Shown piece after piece: positions 42,925 to 50,396 of a stretch of DNA of 64,000 nt; the stretch's first letter is position 1, and each line of letters opens with the position of its first letter. The notes under the pieces were generated by a model that saw only the letters and a list, made by a program, of their open reading frames with translations, had not been told where the DNA came from and ran no database searches. Location of the stretch: contig DASVXQ010000611.1 of the NCBI GenBank assembly GCA_036392615.1, forward strand, positions 3,295 to 67,294. The letters run 5' to 3'. The position numbers and the translations under genes are program-made. Source of the DNA: DASVXQ01 sp036392615 (GTDB lineage: Bacteria; Actinomycetota; CALGFH01).

Positions 42925-43403
42925 GACGCTCCCGGCAGCGTCGCCAGCCACGTGCTCGTCCGCGTGGCGGCCCCGACGCCGGCGGTCGCGACGAGGTCGG
43001 CGATGGTCGTTGCCGCCAGCTCCTTCCGCCACGCCCGTTCGGCCCGGTCCATCACCCTGGCGATGCCGCAGGGCGTGCGGCAGGCCGCGCCGGTGAGCGG
43101 GACCGGGCCGCGCTGGCGGATCTCGGTGCAGTGGAACAGCGGGGATTGCCCCACCACCGCTTCGACGACCTCGGCGACGGTGATCGACTCGGGCGGGCGG
43201 GCGAGCCGGTACCCGCCGCGCGGGCCGCTGCTGGCCCGCAGCACCCCGGCTCGCACCAGCGCCTTGAGCAGCTTGGCCAGGTACGCCTCCGGCAGCCCGT
43301 AGAACTCGGCCAGGCGCCGGGCCGGTAGGGCCGCGTCGTCGCGCGGCATCGCCAGCAGCCAGGTGCAGTGCAGCGCCCACTCCACTCCTTCAGGCAGTCG
43401 CAT
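42921..43403 (-). CDS. Rrf2-family transcriptional regulator with three cysteines
   Basis: ATG 43403 (or 43409) gives about 160 residues. The winged helix shows LPARRLAEFYGLPEAYLAKL and SGPRGGYRLARPPESITVAE. Cys92, Cys108 and Cys112 are placed as the Fe-S ligands of IscR/NsrR-like members, so it may sense redox state, nitric oxide or iron. A dyad overlapping its start (43405-43429) suggests autoregulation. The hydrolase gene is coupled to it and is a likely target. Confidence 0.88.
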   Translation of the reverse strand: MRLPEGVEWALHCTWLLAMPRDDAALPARRLAEFYGLPEAYLAKLLKALVRAGVLRASSGPRGGYRLARPPESITVAEVVEAVVGQSPLFHCTEIRQRGPVPLTGAACRTPCGIARVMDRAERAWRKELAATTIADLVATAGVGAATRTSTWLATLPGAS

Positions 43404-43404
43404 A

Positions 43405-43429
43405 ATCATGGATATTAAAGATCCACGAT
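43405..43429. promoter_or_regulatory. Candidate Rrf2 operator
   Basis: ATCATGGAT (43405-43413) and ATCCACGAT (43421-43429) are inverted with one mismatch across a 7-bp AT-rich centre. It lies directly before, and touching, the Rrf2 start codon in an AT-rich island, as expected for an autoregulatory site. Confidence 0.6.
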
Positions 43430-43514
43430 AACCCGGGTCAAGGCTGGGGAGGTGGCGCGGGCGTGGCGGGAGGCTTCGACCAGGAGGCCGCGGTGGATCC
43501 TGGCTGGGGCGCGG

Positions 43515-44231
43515 TCAGGTCAGGCTGGCGCGGATGGCGAGGCAACGGCGTGCGGCGCGCCGGGCCAGCGTCAGGCGGGTGAGGCTGGCCGCCGCCGCCG
43601 CGGCGGCCGGGATCGGGGAGAGCTTCCCCGAGGTGGTGGCCAGCTGGGTGGCGAGCAGCAGAAGGCCCAGCCCGTCGGCGCTCACCGCGCCGAACCCGGC
43701 GACCGCCGCGGCGGTGGGCGCGCGGCGCGGCCTGGCCGGGAGCCAGCGGCTGAGCCGGCCGGTGGTGGCGATCCCGAGCACGGCGGCCCAGGCGGTGATC
43801 CCGACGGCGACGGCGACGAGGCAGATGCCCACGCGAAGCCCGGGGGACTGGCTTGCCCACGGCCAGGGGCCACCGGCGCGGGTGCCGAGGTGGCTGGACG
43901 CGGCCGTGGCAACCCACAGGAGGCCGACCAGCGGGCCGGTCGCCAACAGGGCGATCACCACCCGGCGTGCCAGGCCCGCGGCGATCTCGGCCCTGAAGCC
44001 GGCGGCGACCCGGGCCGGGTCACCGAACTCGCGGATCGCCGCAAGGGCGGCCTGGGCCGGTGGGAGCCCGGCGGACCGGTGCGCGTCCGTGGCGTCCAGG
44101 AGCCCGGAGCGCAGCTCGGCCACGACGTCGGCATGGGCTCGGGGCGGCCCGGGCAGCAGCCTGGCGATCTCGGCGAGATATCGCTCGACCGCCGGCCCCG
44201 CGCCTGGTCCCGTCCCGCCCTGCCGGTTCAT
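43515..44231 (-). CDS. HAAS-domain (DUF1700-like) membrane protein
   Basis: ATG 44231 overlaps the PadR stop as ATGA; 238 residues. The N-terminal domain (VERYLAEIARLLPG, HADVVAELRSGLLDATD, AIREFGDPARVAAGF) matches the HAAS signalling domain. Five to six short hydrophobic helices follow. HAAS proteins are nearly always encoded beside PadR regulators, as here. No enzymatic role is known. Confidence 0.82.
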   Translation of the reverse strand: MNRQGGTGPGAGPAVERYLAEIARLLPGPPRAHADVVAELRSGLLDATDAHRSAGLPPAQAALAAIREFGDPARVAAGFRAEIAAGLARRVVIALLATGPLVGLLWVATAASSHLGTRAGGPWPWASQSPGLRVGICLVAVAVGITAWAAVLGIATTGRLSRWLPARPRRAPTAAAVAGFGAVSADGLGLLLLATQLATTSGKLSPIPAAAAAAASLTRLTLARRAARRCLAIRASLT

Positions 44232-44569
44232 GGGGAGCTCACCACCGGTGGCGCTGGTTGCAGGACGGCCGTGACGGCGGCGGAGAAGTCCCGCCAGGTG
44301 GTGCGCTCGCTGTCCAGGGCGCGCCTGCCCGCCGGGGTGAGCTGGTAGACGCGGCGGCGGCGCCCGCCAGCCGCCGACCAGGTCGCACGCACCAGGCCGG
44401 CGCGCTCCAGGCGGTGCAAGGCCGGATACACGGTGCCGGTCGGCAGGTCGACCTGGCCGCCGCTGCGGACCCGCAACGCCTCCATGATGGCGTACCCGTG
44501 GCGCGGTCCTGGCTCCAGCACCGCGAGCAGGATGCCGTCCAGGTGGCCCTTCAGCGTTTCCGCTCTCAT
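44228..44569 (-). CDS. PadR-family transcriptional regulator
   Basis: ATG 44569 gives 113 residues, the short PadR type. The winged helix is clear: LKGHLDGILLAVLEPGPRHG, YAIMEALR, PTGTVYPALHRLERAGLV, and GRRRRVYQLTPAGRRAL. Two palindromes lie just upstream, between it and the divergent DoxX gene. It is coupled to the HAAS gene and probably represses its own operon and perhaps DoxX. Confidence 0.9.
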   Translation of the reverse strand: MRAETLKGHLDGILLAVLEPGPRHGYAIMEALRVRSGGQVDLPTGTVYPALHRLERAGLVRATWSAAGGRRRRVYQLTPAGRRALDSERTTWRDFSAAVTAVLQPAPPVVSSP

Positions 44570-44585
44570 AGGTAGCCATGCTACT

Positions 44586-44619
44586 CTATGGACCATAGAT
44601 AGCGTCACTACATGTAGTG
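44586..44619. promoter_or_regulatory. Two palindromes, candidate PadR operators
   Basis: CTATGG-A-CCATAG (44586-44598) and the perfect 14-mer CACTACATGTAGTG (44606-44619) lie 8 bp apart in the PadR-DoxX divergent region. The ACATGT core fits the ATGT/ACAT half sites reported for PadR-type repressors. Confidence 0.65.
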
Positions 44620-44674
44620 TGCCTACGACGATGCGGGACGGCCCCGAGCCGGCCCGAGGAGAGAGGACACCGAC

Positions 44675-45109
44675 ATGGACACCTCGACGACCGAGCCGCC
44701 GGCGATCGCCAACCGCGGCGGAACCGCGAACGCCCGGTCGGGCGTGTACTGGGTTGCCACCGTGCTGGTCGCGGGTGAACTGGGGCTTGGGGGCGTCTGG
44801 GACATCGCCCGCATTCCATACGTCCGCGAGCTCGTGAGCCACCTGGGGTATCCGTCGTATTTCCTGGTGCTGCTGGGAGTCTGGAAGGTGTTGGGCGCGG
44901 TCGCGCTGCTCGTCCCGGGCCGCGCGCTGCTCAAGGAGTGGGCCTATGCCGGCGCCTTCTTCACCTACACCGGGGCGATCGTCTCCCACCTGAGCACAGG
45001 CTACGACCTTGGCGAGGTGGGGCTGCTGGCCGTGCTGACCACGCTGACGGTGGTCTCCTGGGCGCTGCGACCCGCCAGCCGCCGCACACCGCGGATCACC
45101 GGGCCGTGA
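44675..45109 (+). CDS. DoxX-like membrane protein
   Basis: ATG 44675 (after GAGGAGAGAGG) gives 144 residues with four helices. SGVYWVATVLVAGELGLGGV, HLGYPSYFLVLLGVWKVLGA, AYAGAFFTYTGAIVSHL fit the DoxX/DoxD-like family, which is linked to quinone or thiol redox chemistry in a few cases. It is divergent from the PadR operon with the palindromes between. Confidence 0.85.
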   Translation: MDTSTTEPPAIANRGGTANARSGVYWVATVLVAGELGLGGVWDIARIPYVRELVSHLGYPSYFLVLLGVWKVLGAVALLVPGRALLKEWAYAGAFFTYTGAIVSHLSTGYDLGEVGLLAVLTTLTVVSWALRPASRRTPRITGP

Positions 45110-45150
45110 TCCTCGCCGAGCGGCGGATCCCGAGCTCGGCCCGAACGGCG

Positions 45151-45228
45151 ACGACCCCCAAAGGTCCCGTCCGGTTGACCGGCGGGCGAACCCGCCTGCT
45201 CCCGGGCGATTGGACCCTTGGGGGTCGT
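45151..45228 (+). terminator. Long nested hairpin after the DoxX gene
   Basis: ACGACCCCCAAAGGTCC (45151-45167) pairs with GGACCCTTGGGGGTCGT (45212-45228), 16 of 17 positions. Inside it GGCGGG-CGAA-CCCGCC (45181-45196) forms a perfect inner stem with a CGAA loop. It could be a strong terminator or a miniature mobile hairpin; the outer arms and inner stem make a cruciform-like fold. Confidence 0.5.
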
Positions 45229-45602
45229 CAGTGCCCTGAGGAACTTCCGTGGCCTTCCCGAGCCTCGATCGAGAGGGTCTCGTCTCGCGACCTGAGCCGC
45301 TTGAACCTCACCACCACGACGGAGGATTGCGCATATCCCGCCGTCCAGCGGTTCGCCGTCCAGGCCCGTCGGCCCTTCTAGCAGGAACTCCAACCCGGAT
45401 TTCCCGGTCCAGCCAGGTTGCCCCTCGGGGCAGATTGGGAGCGTAAGAGGCCGGAAGGTGCCAGTCAAGTCCGCGTTTCTGCTGCTCAGGCGCATATGCC
45501 CAGCTAGGGCCGTATTGAATTACTTCGATGGAATTTATCGCGATGTTTCTCCCACGCGGGAATACCGGTGGCCATGCGCCGGCGGCCGAGCGGGTATGCT
45601 GC
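45229..45602. other. Gap before the GntR regulator
   Basis: No gene is supported. The last 90 bp (from about 45515) are AT-richer, including GTATTGAATTACTTCGATGG, and probably contain the regulator's promoter. Confidence 0.4.
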
Positions 45603-45617
45603 AGACATCGGATGTCT
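45603..45617. promoter_or_regulatory. GntR operator 1 (own promoter)
   Basis: AGACATC-G-GATGTCT is a perfect 15-bp palindrome 18 bp before the GTG start of the GntR gene. A near copy lies upstream of the sugar operon at 46491-46505. FadR-type regulators bind such short odd-length palindromes. Confidence 0.7.
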
Positions 45618-45635
45618 CGACCACGAGGAGCGTGC

Positions 45636-46367
45636 GTGGCCGCACCGGTCACCGAGCGCGGGATCGCCAAGATCCGCGACCTCATCATCGCGGGGGAGCT
45701 GGGCCCCGGCTCTCGCCTGCCACCCGAGCACGAGCTGGCCGCGCAGCTCAAGCTGTCGCGCAACACCGCGCGGGAGGCGGTGCGGGCGCTGGTCACCGCG
45801 CGCGTGCTCGACGTGCGCCGCGGCGATGGCACCTACGTCACCAGCCTCAAGCCCGACCTGCTGCTGGAGGGGATCGGCTTCGCGGTCGACCTGATGCAGG
45901 ACGACACCTGGCTCGAGGTGCTGGAGGTGCGCCGCTACCTCGAGCCGGCGGCCGTCGCACTGGCCGCCACGCGCATCGACCAGCCGGCGCTGGAGGCGCT
46001 GGAGGCGTGCCTCGGGCGGATGCGCGCGGCGGAGGGCCTGGAGCAGCTGGTGCTCCACGACGCGGAGTTCCATGGACGGGTTGCCGATGCCGCCGGCAAT
46101 CAGACGCTCGCGGCGATGCTCGACGGCCTCTCCAGCAAGACCCTCCGTGCGCGGGTGTGGCGCGGGATCATCGACGGGGAGGCGGCCGAGCAGACCGTCG
46201 CCCAGCACACCGACATCTACACCGCGCTGCGCGCCGGCGACCCGAACCTGGCCCAGGCCGCCGCGGTGGTGCACGTGCTCACCACCGAGACCTGGTTCCG
46301 CCGGGTGCTCGCCTCCAGGGCCGAGCAGGAAGCTCCGCGTCAGCCGGGCCGCCGGTCGGCGCGCTGA
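45636..46367 (+). CDS. GntR-family regulator, FadR subfamily
   Basis: GTG 45636 is chosen for its GAGGAG site; 243 residues. The winged helix has GIAKIRDLIIAGELGPGSRL, PPEHELAAQLKLSRNTAREA and GDGTYVTSL. The C-terminal FCD domain is all-helical with the metal-binding Asp/His pattern (LVLHDAEFHGRVADAAGNQ, AQHTDIYTALRAGD). The ligand is probably a sugar acid or sugar of the downstream pathway. The palindromes at 45603 and 46491 make it the likely regulator of itself and of the sugar operon. Confidence 0.9.
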   Translation: MAAPVTERGIAKIRDLIIAGELGPGSRLPPEHELAAQLKLSRNTAREAVRALVTARVLDVRRGDGTYVTSLKPDLLLEGIGFAVDLMQDDTWLEVLEVRRYLEPAAVALAATRIDQPALEALEACLGRMRAAEGLEQLVLHDAEFHGRVADAAGNQTLAAMLDGLSSKTLRARVWRGIIDGEAAEQTVAQHTDIYTALRAGDPNLAQAAAVVHVLTTETWFRRVLASRAEQEAPRQPGRRSAR

Positions 46368-46490
46368 CCGGGCCGCCGCGCAGCCGGTCCGCTGACCGGC
46401 CCGCTCCGGTAGCGGAACCCCCGGCCCCTCATCCGACGATCCGCGGCCTCCGCTGGGGAGGTTCGTGGATTTCACGACAAATTATCGTAT

Positions 46491-46505
46491 AGACATTGGA
46501 TGTTT
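46491..46505. promoter_or_regulatory. GntR operator 2 (sugar operon promoter)
   Basis: AGACATTGGATGTTT matches the operator before the GntR gene at 13 of 15 positions. It lies in an AT-rich stretch (AAATTATCGTATAGACATTG region) about 140 bp before the binding-protein gene. Binding here would control the operon 46644-51707. Confidence 0.65.
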
Positions 46506-46643
46506 GTTGTCCTACGGTTAGGCCCTCCGATGGAAGAAGCCTCGCGGCCGGAGCCAGGCAGCGATGCCGGCGACCAGCCGAGACCCGCGTGATTTCCAGC
46601 TCAACCCACGTGTGTGCGCAGCGGAGTGTGAGAGGAGGACGGG

Positions 46644-48155
46644 ATGGCAAACCGTCGATCCCGGGCATGGGTCGTGTGCATCGCGGTGCTGGCGCTGGTG
46701 GTCGCCGGCTGTAGTGGCAGCAAGTCCCAGTCGAGCAAGAAGACCGGCGGCAAGGCGCACGAGGGCGTCTCGGTGAACGTGCTGACCTTCACCGGGCCGC
46801 AGATCGCCGAGCCGCTCCAGCGGCGCGCCCCGGACTTCCAGCGGCTCACCGGCGCCAAGATCAAGGTCGTGACGGTGCCCTTCAGTGACCTGTACGACAA
46901 GATCCTGACCGACATGGCCACGCGGACCAACAGCTACGACGCCTTCGTCTTCGACCCGCAGTGGATGGGCGACTTCGTGCCGCCGGGCTTCCTGGAGGAC
47001 ATCAGCAGCCGCGTGCAGGGCGACGCGAACCTGAAGTGGGACGACATCGCGCCGTTCTTCCGCGACTTCAGCGCGTCCTACCAGGGGAAGACCTACACCA
47101 TCCCGCTGGACGGCGACTTCATGATGGTCTACTACCGCAGCGACCTGCTGAAGAAGGATGGGGTGCAGCCGCCGGCCACCTGGGAGGACTACCTCTCGAT
47201 CGCCAAGCGGTACAACGGCAAGGACCTGAACGGCGACGGCAAGGGCGACTACGGCTCCTGCATCGCCAAGAAGCGCTCGGCGCAGTCCTACTGGATGTTC
47301 CTGGCGATCGCCGGCTCCTACCTGCAGACGCAGGGCACCAGCCAGGGCGCGTTCTTCGACAACGCGACCATGAAGCCGCTGGTCAACAACCCGGCGTACG
47401 CGGCGGCGCTGGACGTCTACAAGCAGACCACGCAGTACGGGCCGCCGGGCGAGCTGAACCTCGACGTCGGCGACACGCGCGGGCTGTTCACCTCGGGGCG
47501 CTGCGCCCTCTCGATCGACTGGGGCGACATCGGCACGCTCGCCATCGACCCCAAGACCTCGACGGTGCAGGACAAGGTCGGCACCACGATCGCCCCCGGG
47601 TCGCGGAAGGTGCTCGACCGCGCCTCCGGGCAGCTGGTCGACTGCAACCCCACCCTCTGCCCGCGCGCGGTCAACGGCGTCAACCACGCGCCCTTCGCCG
47701 CGTACGGGGGCTGGACGGGGGCGATCAACGCCTCGGCCAAGAAGGACGTCAAGGACGCCGCCTACGACTTCCTGTCGTATATGAGCGCGCCGGCGCAGTC
47801 GAACGTCGACGTGACCCTCGGCAAGACCGGCTTCAACCCGTACCGGGTCTCGCAGTTCGAGAACATCGACCTCTGGGTCAAGGCCGGCATGAGCGAGGCG
47901 ATGGCCAAGAACTATCTCGGCGCCATCCGCGACAGCCTCCAGAGCCCCAACATGATCCTCGACCTGCGGGTGCCGAAGTCCGCCGACTACGAGGGCGTGG
48001 TGCTCGACACGGCGCTGGCGCAGTTCCTGGCGGGGGAGCTCAACACCCAGCAGACCATGCAACAGATCGAGTCGGGCTGGAACAAGCTCACCGACGAGCA
48101 GGGGCGTGACAAGCAGAAGCAGTCGTACGGCGCGAGCCTGGCCGTCCAGCGCTAG
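46644..48155 (+). CDS. ABC sugar transporter substrate-binding lipoprotein
   Basis: ATG 46644 follows GGAGGACGG; 503 residues. Signal with lipobox VVAGC, then a type-1 extracellular solute-binding fold (VNVLTFTGPQIAEPLQRRAP, YDAFVFDPQWMGDFVPPGFL, TIPLDGDFMMVYYRSDLLKK). It has extra length compared with the usual 420-450 residues. It starts the operon; with the two permeases and the L-fuconate dehydratase, the likely ligand is L-fucose or a fucose-containing or similar 6-deoxy sugar (inference). Confidence 0.9.
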   Translation: MANRRSRAWVVCIAVLALVVAGCSGSKSQSSKKTGGKAHEGVSVNVLTFTGPQIAEPLQRRAPDFQRLTGAKIKVVTVPFSDLYDKILTDMATRTNSYDAFVFDPQWMGDFVPPGFLEDISSRVQGDANLKWDDIAPFFRDFSASYQGKTYTIPLDGDFMMVYYRSDLLKKDGVQPPATWEDYLSIAKRYNGKDLNGDGKGDYGSCIAKKRSAQSYWMFLAIAGSYLQTQGTSQGAFFDNATMKPLVNNPAYAAALDVYKQTTQYGPPGELNLDVGDTRGLFTSGRCALSIDWGDIGTLAIDPKTSTVQDKVGTTIAPGSRKVLDRASGQLVDCNPTLCPRAVNGVNHAPFAAYGGWTGAINASAKKDVKDAAYDFLSYMSAPAQSNVDVTLGKTGFNPYRVSQFENIDLWVKAGMSEAMAKNYLGAIRDSLQSPNMILDLRVPKSADYEGVVLDTALAQFLAGELNTQQTMQQIESGWNKLTDEQGRDKQKQSYGASLAVQR

Positions 48156-48158
48156 CCG

Positions 48159-49322
48159 ATGGACGCCAGCAGGCTGACTCGAGGCCGCCCCGTCGCCGCG
48201 CGGGGCGCCCTCGAGGCCGCCCCATTGCCGGCGCGGTCGGCGCTGGGCCCGAAGTTCGCGGTCCGCGCCGCGTTCATCTGGCCGGCGCTGCTGGTGATCC
48301 TGTTCGTGTCGATCTTCCCGCTGTTCGCCTCGCTGTACATCAGCCTGTCCCGCCTGGAGCTGGCGCGCGGGGGGTTCAGCTTCCACTTCATCGGGCTGGG
48401 CAACTTCCGCGACCTGCTGTTCGGCAGCGAGCGGACGCACTTCCTCGGGCTGAGCCGGCCGCTGACGCCGTTGGGCTGGGCGGTGCTGGCGGCCGGCGTG
48501 GCGCTGCTGTGCTGGGGGCTGGCGCGCGCGTGGCGGGGCGGCGTCTCGCTGGTGGGCATGGCCCTCCGACTGGTCGGCGCGCTGATCGCGACGGCCGTGC
48601 TGTGGCTGGCGACCCACACGATGCTGTCCCACGCCGGCCGGCCGGGGACCGTGGTGGTGACGCTGGTCTACGTGGCGGTGGGCATCGCGGTGCAGTTCCT
48701 GCTCGGCCTGGGGCTGGCGCACCTGCTGACCCAGGGACTTCCCGGGCAGCGGTTCTTTCGGGTGGTGTTCCTGCTGCCGATGATGATCACGCCGGTGGGC
48801 GTCGCCTACATGTTCCGCATGCTCACCGACACCGGCAAAGGACCGCTCGAGCCGCTCTGGGCGGCCTTCGGGCTGACCGACTTCTCGTGGGTGAACAGCC
48901 CGTGGGGCGCCCGGGTCGCGGTGATGGTGGGGGACATCTGGCAGTGGACGCCGTTCATGTTCATCGTGCTGCTGGCCGCGCTGGAGAGCCAGGACGTCGA
49001 GACCGTCGAGGCCGCCATGGTCGACGGGGCCAACCGCTGGCAGACCTTCCGCCACGTCACCCTGCCGGGGATCCTGCCGGTGTGCACCACCGTCATCCTC
49101 ATCCGGCTGATCGAGGCCTTCAAGATCATCGACCTGCCCAACGTGCTGACCAACGGCGGCCCCGGCACCGCCACCGAGTCGCTCAGCCTGCACGCCTACG
49201 TCCGCTGGCGGACGCTCGACCTGGGCGAGTCCGCCGCGGTCGCCTACTCGTTGCTGTTCATCGTGACGGTGGTCGCGATGGCCTACGTCAGCCTGCTGCG
49301 GCGGCGTTTCGCGGAGGAATGA
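48159..49322 (+). CDS. ABC sugar transporter permease (MalF-like) with an extra two-helix insert
   Basis: ATG 48159 follows the binding protein by 3 bp; 387 residues against about 300 for most relatives. FIWPALLVILFVSIFPLFAS is helix 1; the EAA loop is EAAMVDGANRWQTFRHVTLP. Between about residues 85 and 165 an added segment holds two hydrophobic helices (LGWAVLAAGVALLCWGLARA and MALRLVGALIATAVLWLA). The next gene starts 4 bp after its stop. Confidence 0.9.
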   Translation: MDASRLTRGRPVAARGALEAAPLPARSALGPKFAVRAAFIWPALLVILFVSIFPLFASLYISLSRLELARGGFSFHFIGLGNFRDLLFGSERTHFLGLSRPLTPLGWAVLAAGVALLCWGLARAWRGGVSLVGMALRLVGALIATAVLWLATHTMLSHAGRPGTVVVTLVYVAVGIAVQFLLGLGLAHLLTQGLPGQRFFRVVFLLPMMITPVGVAYMFRMLTDTGKGPLEPLWAAFGLTDFSWVNSPWGARVAVMVGDIWQWTPFMFIVLLAALESQDVETVEAAMVDGANRWQTFRHVTLPGILPVCTTVILIRLIEAFKIIDLPNVLTNGGPGTATESLSLHAYVRWRTLDLGESAAVAYSLLFIVTVVAMAYVSLLRRRFAEE

Positions 49323-49326
49323 GCCG

Positions 49327-50388
49327 ATGAGCACCCGGGCAGCGCAACGGCCGAGGACCCGCGTCCGGCATCCGCTCGGGCGCCGGTCGGTGCGGGACCT
49401 CTCGCCGCTCGGCAAGCTGGTCGCCTACCTGATCCTCGGGGGCTGGGCGCTGGTGGTGCTGTTCCCGCTCTACTGGCTGGCGATCACCTCGTTCAAGCTG
49501 CCGATCCAGGTCAACGCCGGGCCGGTCTACCTGCCGTTCGTGGACTTCCACCCGTCGCTGGACGCCTGGCACTACATCTTCGTGGACCTGCGGGACGACA
49601 CCCTACGGCCGTACGTCAACTCGGTGGTTGTCGCGGTGGGCAGCTCGGCGCTGGCGATGCTGCTCGGCTCGGCGGCCGCGTACGCGCTGATCCGCTTCCG
49701 CTACCGGCCGCGCGTCGGCGTGATCGCGCTGTTCGCCGGCAGCCTGGTGCTGGCCGCCGTGCTGATCGGCTTCGGCGCGGCGCCGCTGCTGGCGGTCGTC
49801 GCGGCGGCGGCCTGCTTCGCGCTGCTCGCGGGCACGATCGGCAGCCGCTTCAGGCGGACGCTGTCCAACCGCGACATCGCCTTCTGGATGATCTCGCAGC
49901 GGATCCTGCCGCCGGTCGCGGTGGTCATCCCGATCTACGTGCTGTTCCAGCATCTCGGCATGCTCGACACCCGCACCGCGCTGATCATCACCTACGCGGC
50001 CACCAACCTGCCGATCGTGGTGTGGCTGATGCGCGACTACTTCAACCGGCTGCCCTGGGAGCTGGAGGAGGCGGCGCTGGTCGACGGCGCGTCCACCGTC
50101 CGGGTGTTCCGCTCGATCACCCTGCCGCTGGCGGCCCCCGGCCTGGTGGCGACCTTCCTGATCGTGTTCGTCTTCGCCTGGAACGAGTACCTGCTGGCGC
50201 TGTTCCTGTCGAGCGCGAACGCGCAGACCATGCCGCTCACCGTGGCCGCGCAGAACGCCACCCGCGGGCCGCAGTGGTGGTACATGTCGGTGCTGATCCA
50301 GATCATGATCCTGCCGGTCATCGCGCTGGCGATCGGGCTCGAGCGGGTCATCTCGCGCGGCCTGCTCGTCGGGGCGGTCAAGGGCTGA
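49327..50388 (+). CDS. ABC sugar transporter permease (MalG-like) with an extra hydrophobic insert
   Basis: ATG 49327 gives 353 residues against about 280 for most relatives. Standard parts: helix 1 (LVAYLILGGWALVVLFPLYW), EAA loop EEAALVDGASTVRVFRSITL, C-terminal RVISRGLLVGAVKG. An added segment at about 135-175 (GVIALFAGSLVLAAVLIGFG and LLAVVAAAACFALLAGTIG) forms two helices. No ATPase gene follows; such importers often borrow a shared MsiK-type ATPase encoded elsewhere. Confidence 0.9.
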   Translation: MSTRAAQRPRTRVRHPLGRRSVRDLSPLGKLVAYLILGGWALVVLFPLYWLAITSFKLPIQVNAGPVYLPFVDFHPSLDAWHYIFVDLRDDTLRPYVNSVVVAVGSSALAMLLGSAAAYALIRFRYRPRVGVIALFAGSLVLAAVLIGFGAAPLLAVVAAAACFALLAGTIGSRFRRTLSNRDIAFWMISQRILPPVAVVIPIYVLFQHLGMLDTRTALIITYAATNLPIVVWLMRDYFNRLPWELEEAALVDGASTVRVFRSITLPLAAPGLVATFLIVFVFAWNEYLLALFLSSANAQTMPLTVAAQNATRGPQWWYMSVLIQIMILPVIALAIGLERVISRGLLVGAVKG

Positions 50389-50396
50389 GCACGGCG

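Noticed and set aside
45151..45228. CRISPR repeat or riboswitch
   Set aside because: There is no repeated spacer structure, and it lies after rather than before a gene.
46518..49415. 965-codon minus-strand frame opposite the sugar transporter genes
   Set aside because: It is rich in His/Arg/Gln low-complexity sequence typical of antisense translation; the plus-strand genes have clear motifs.
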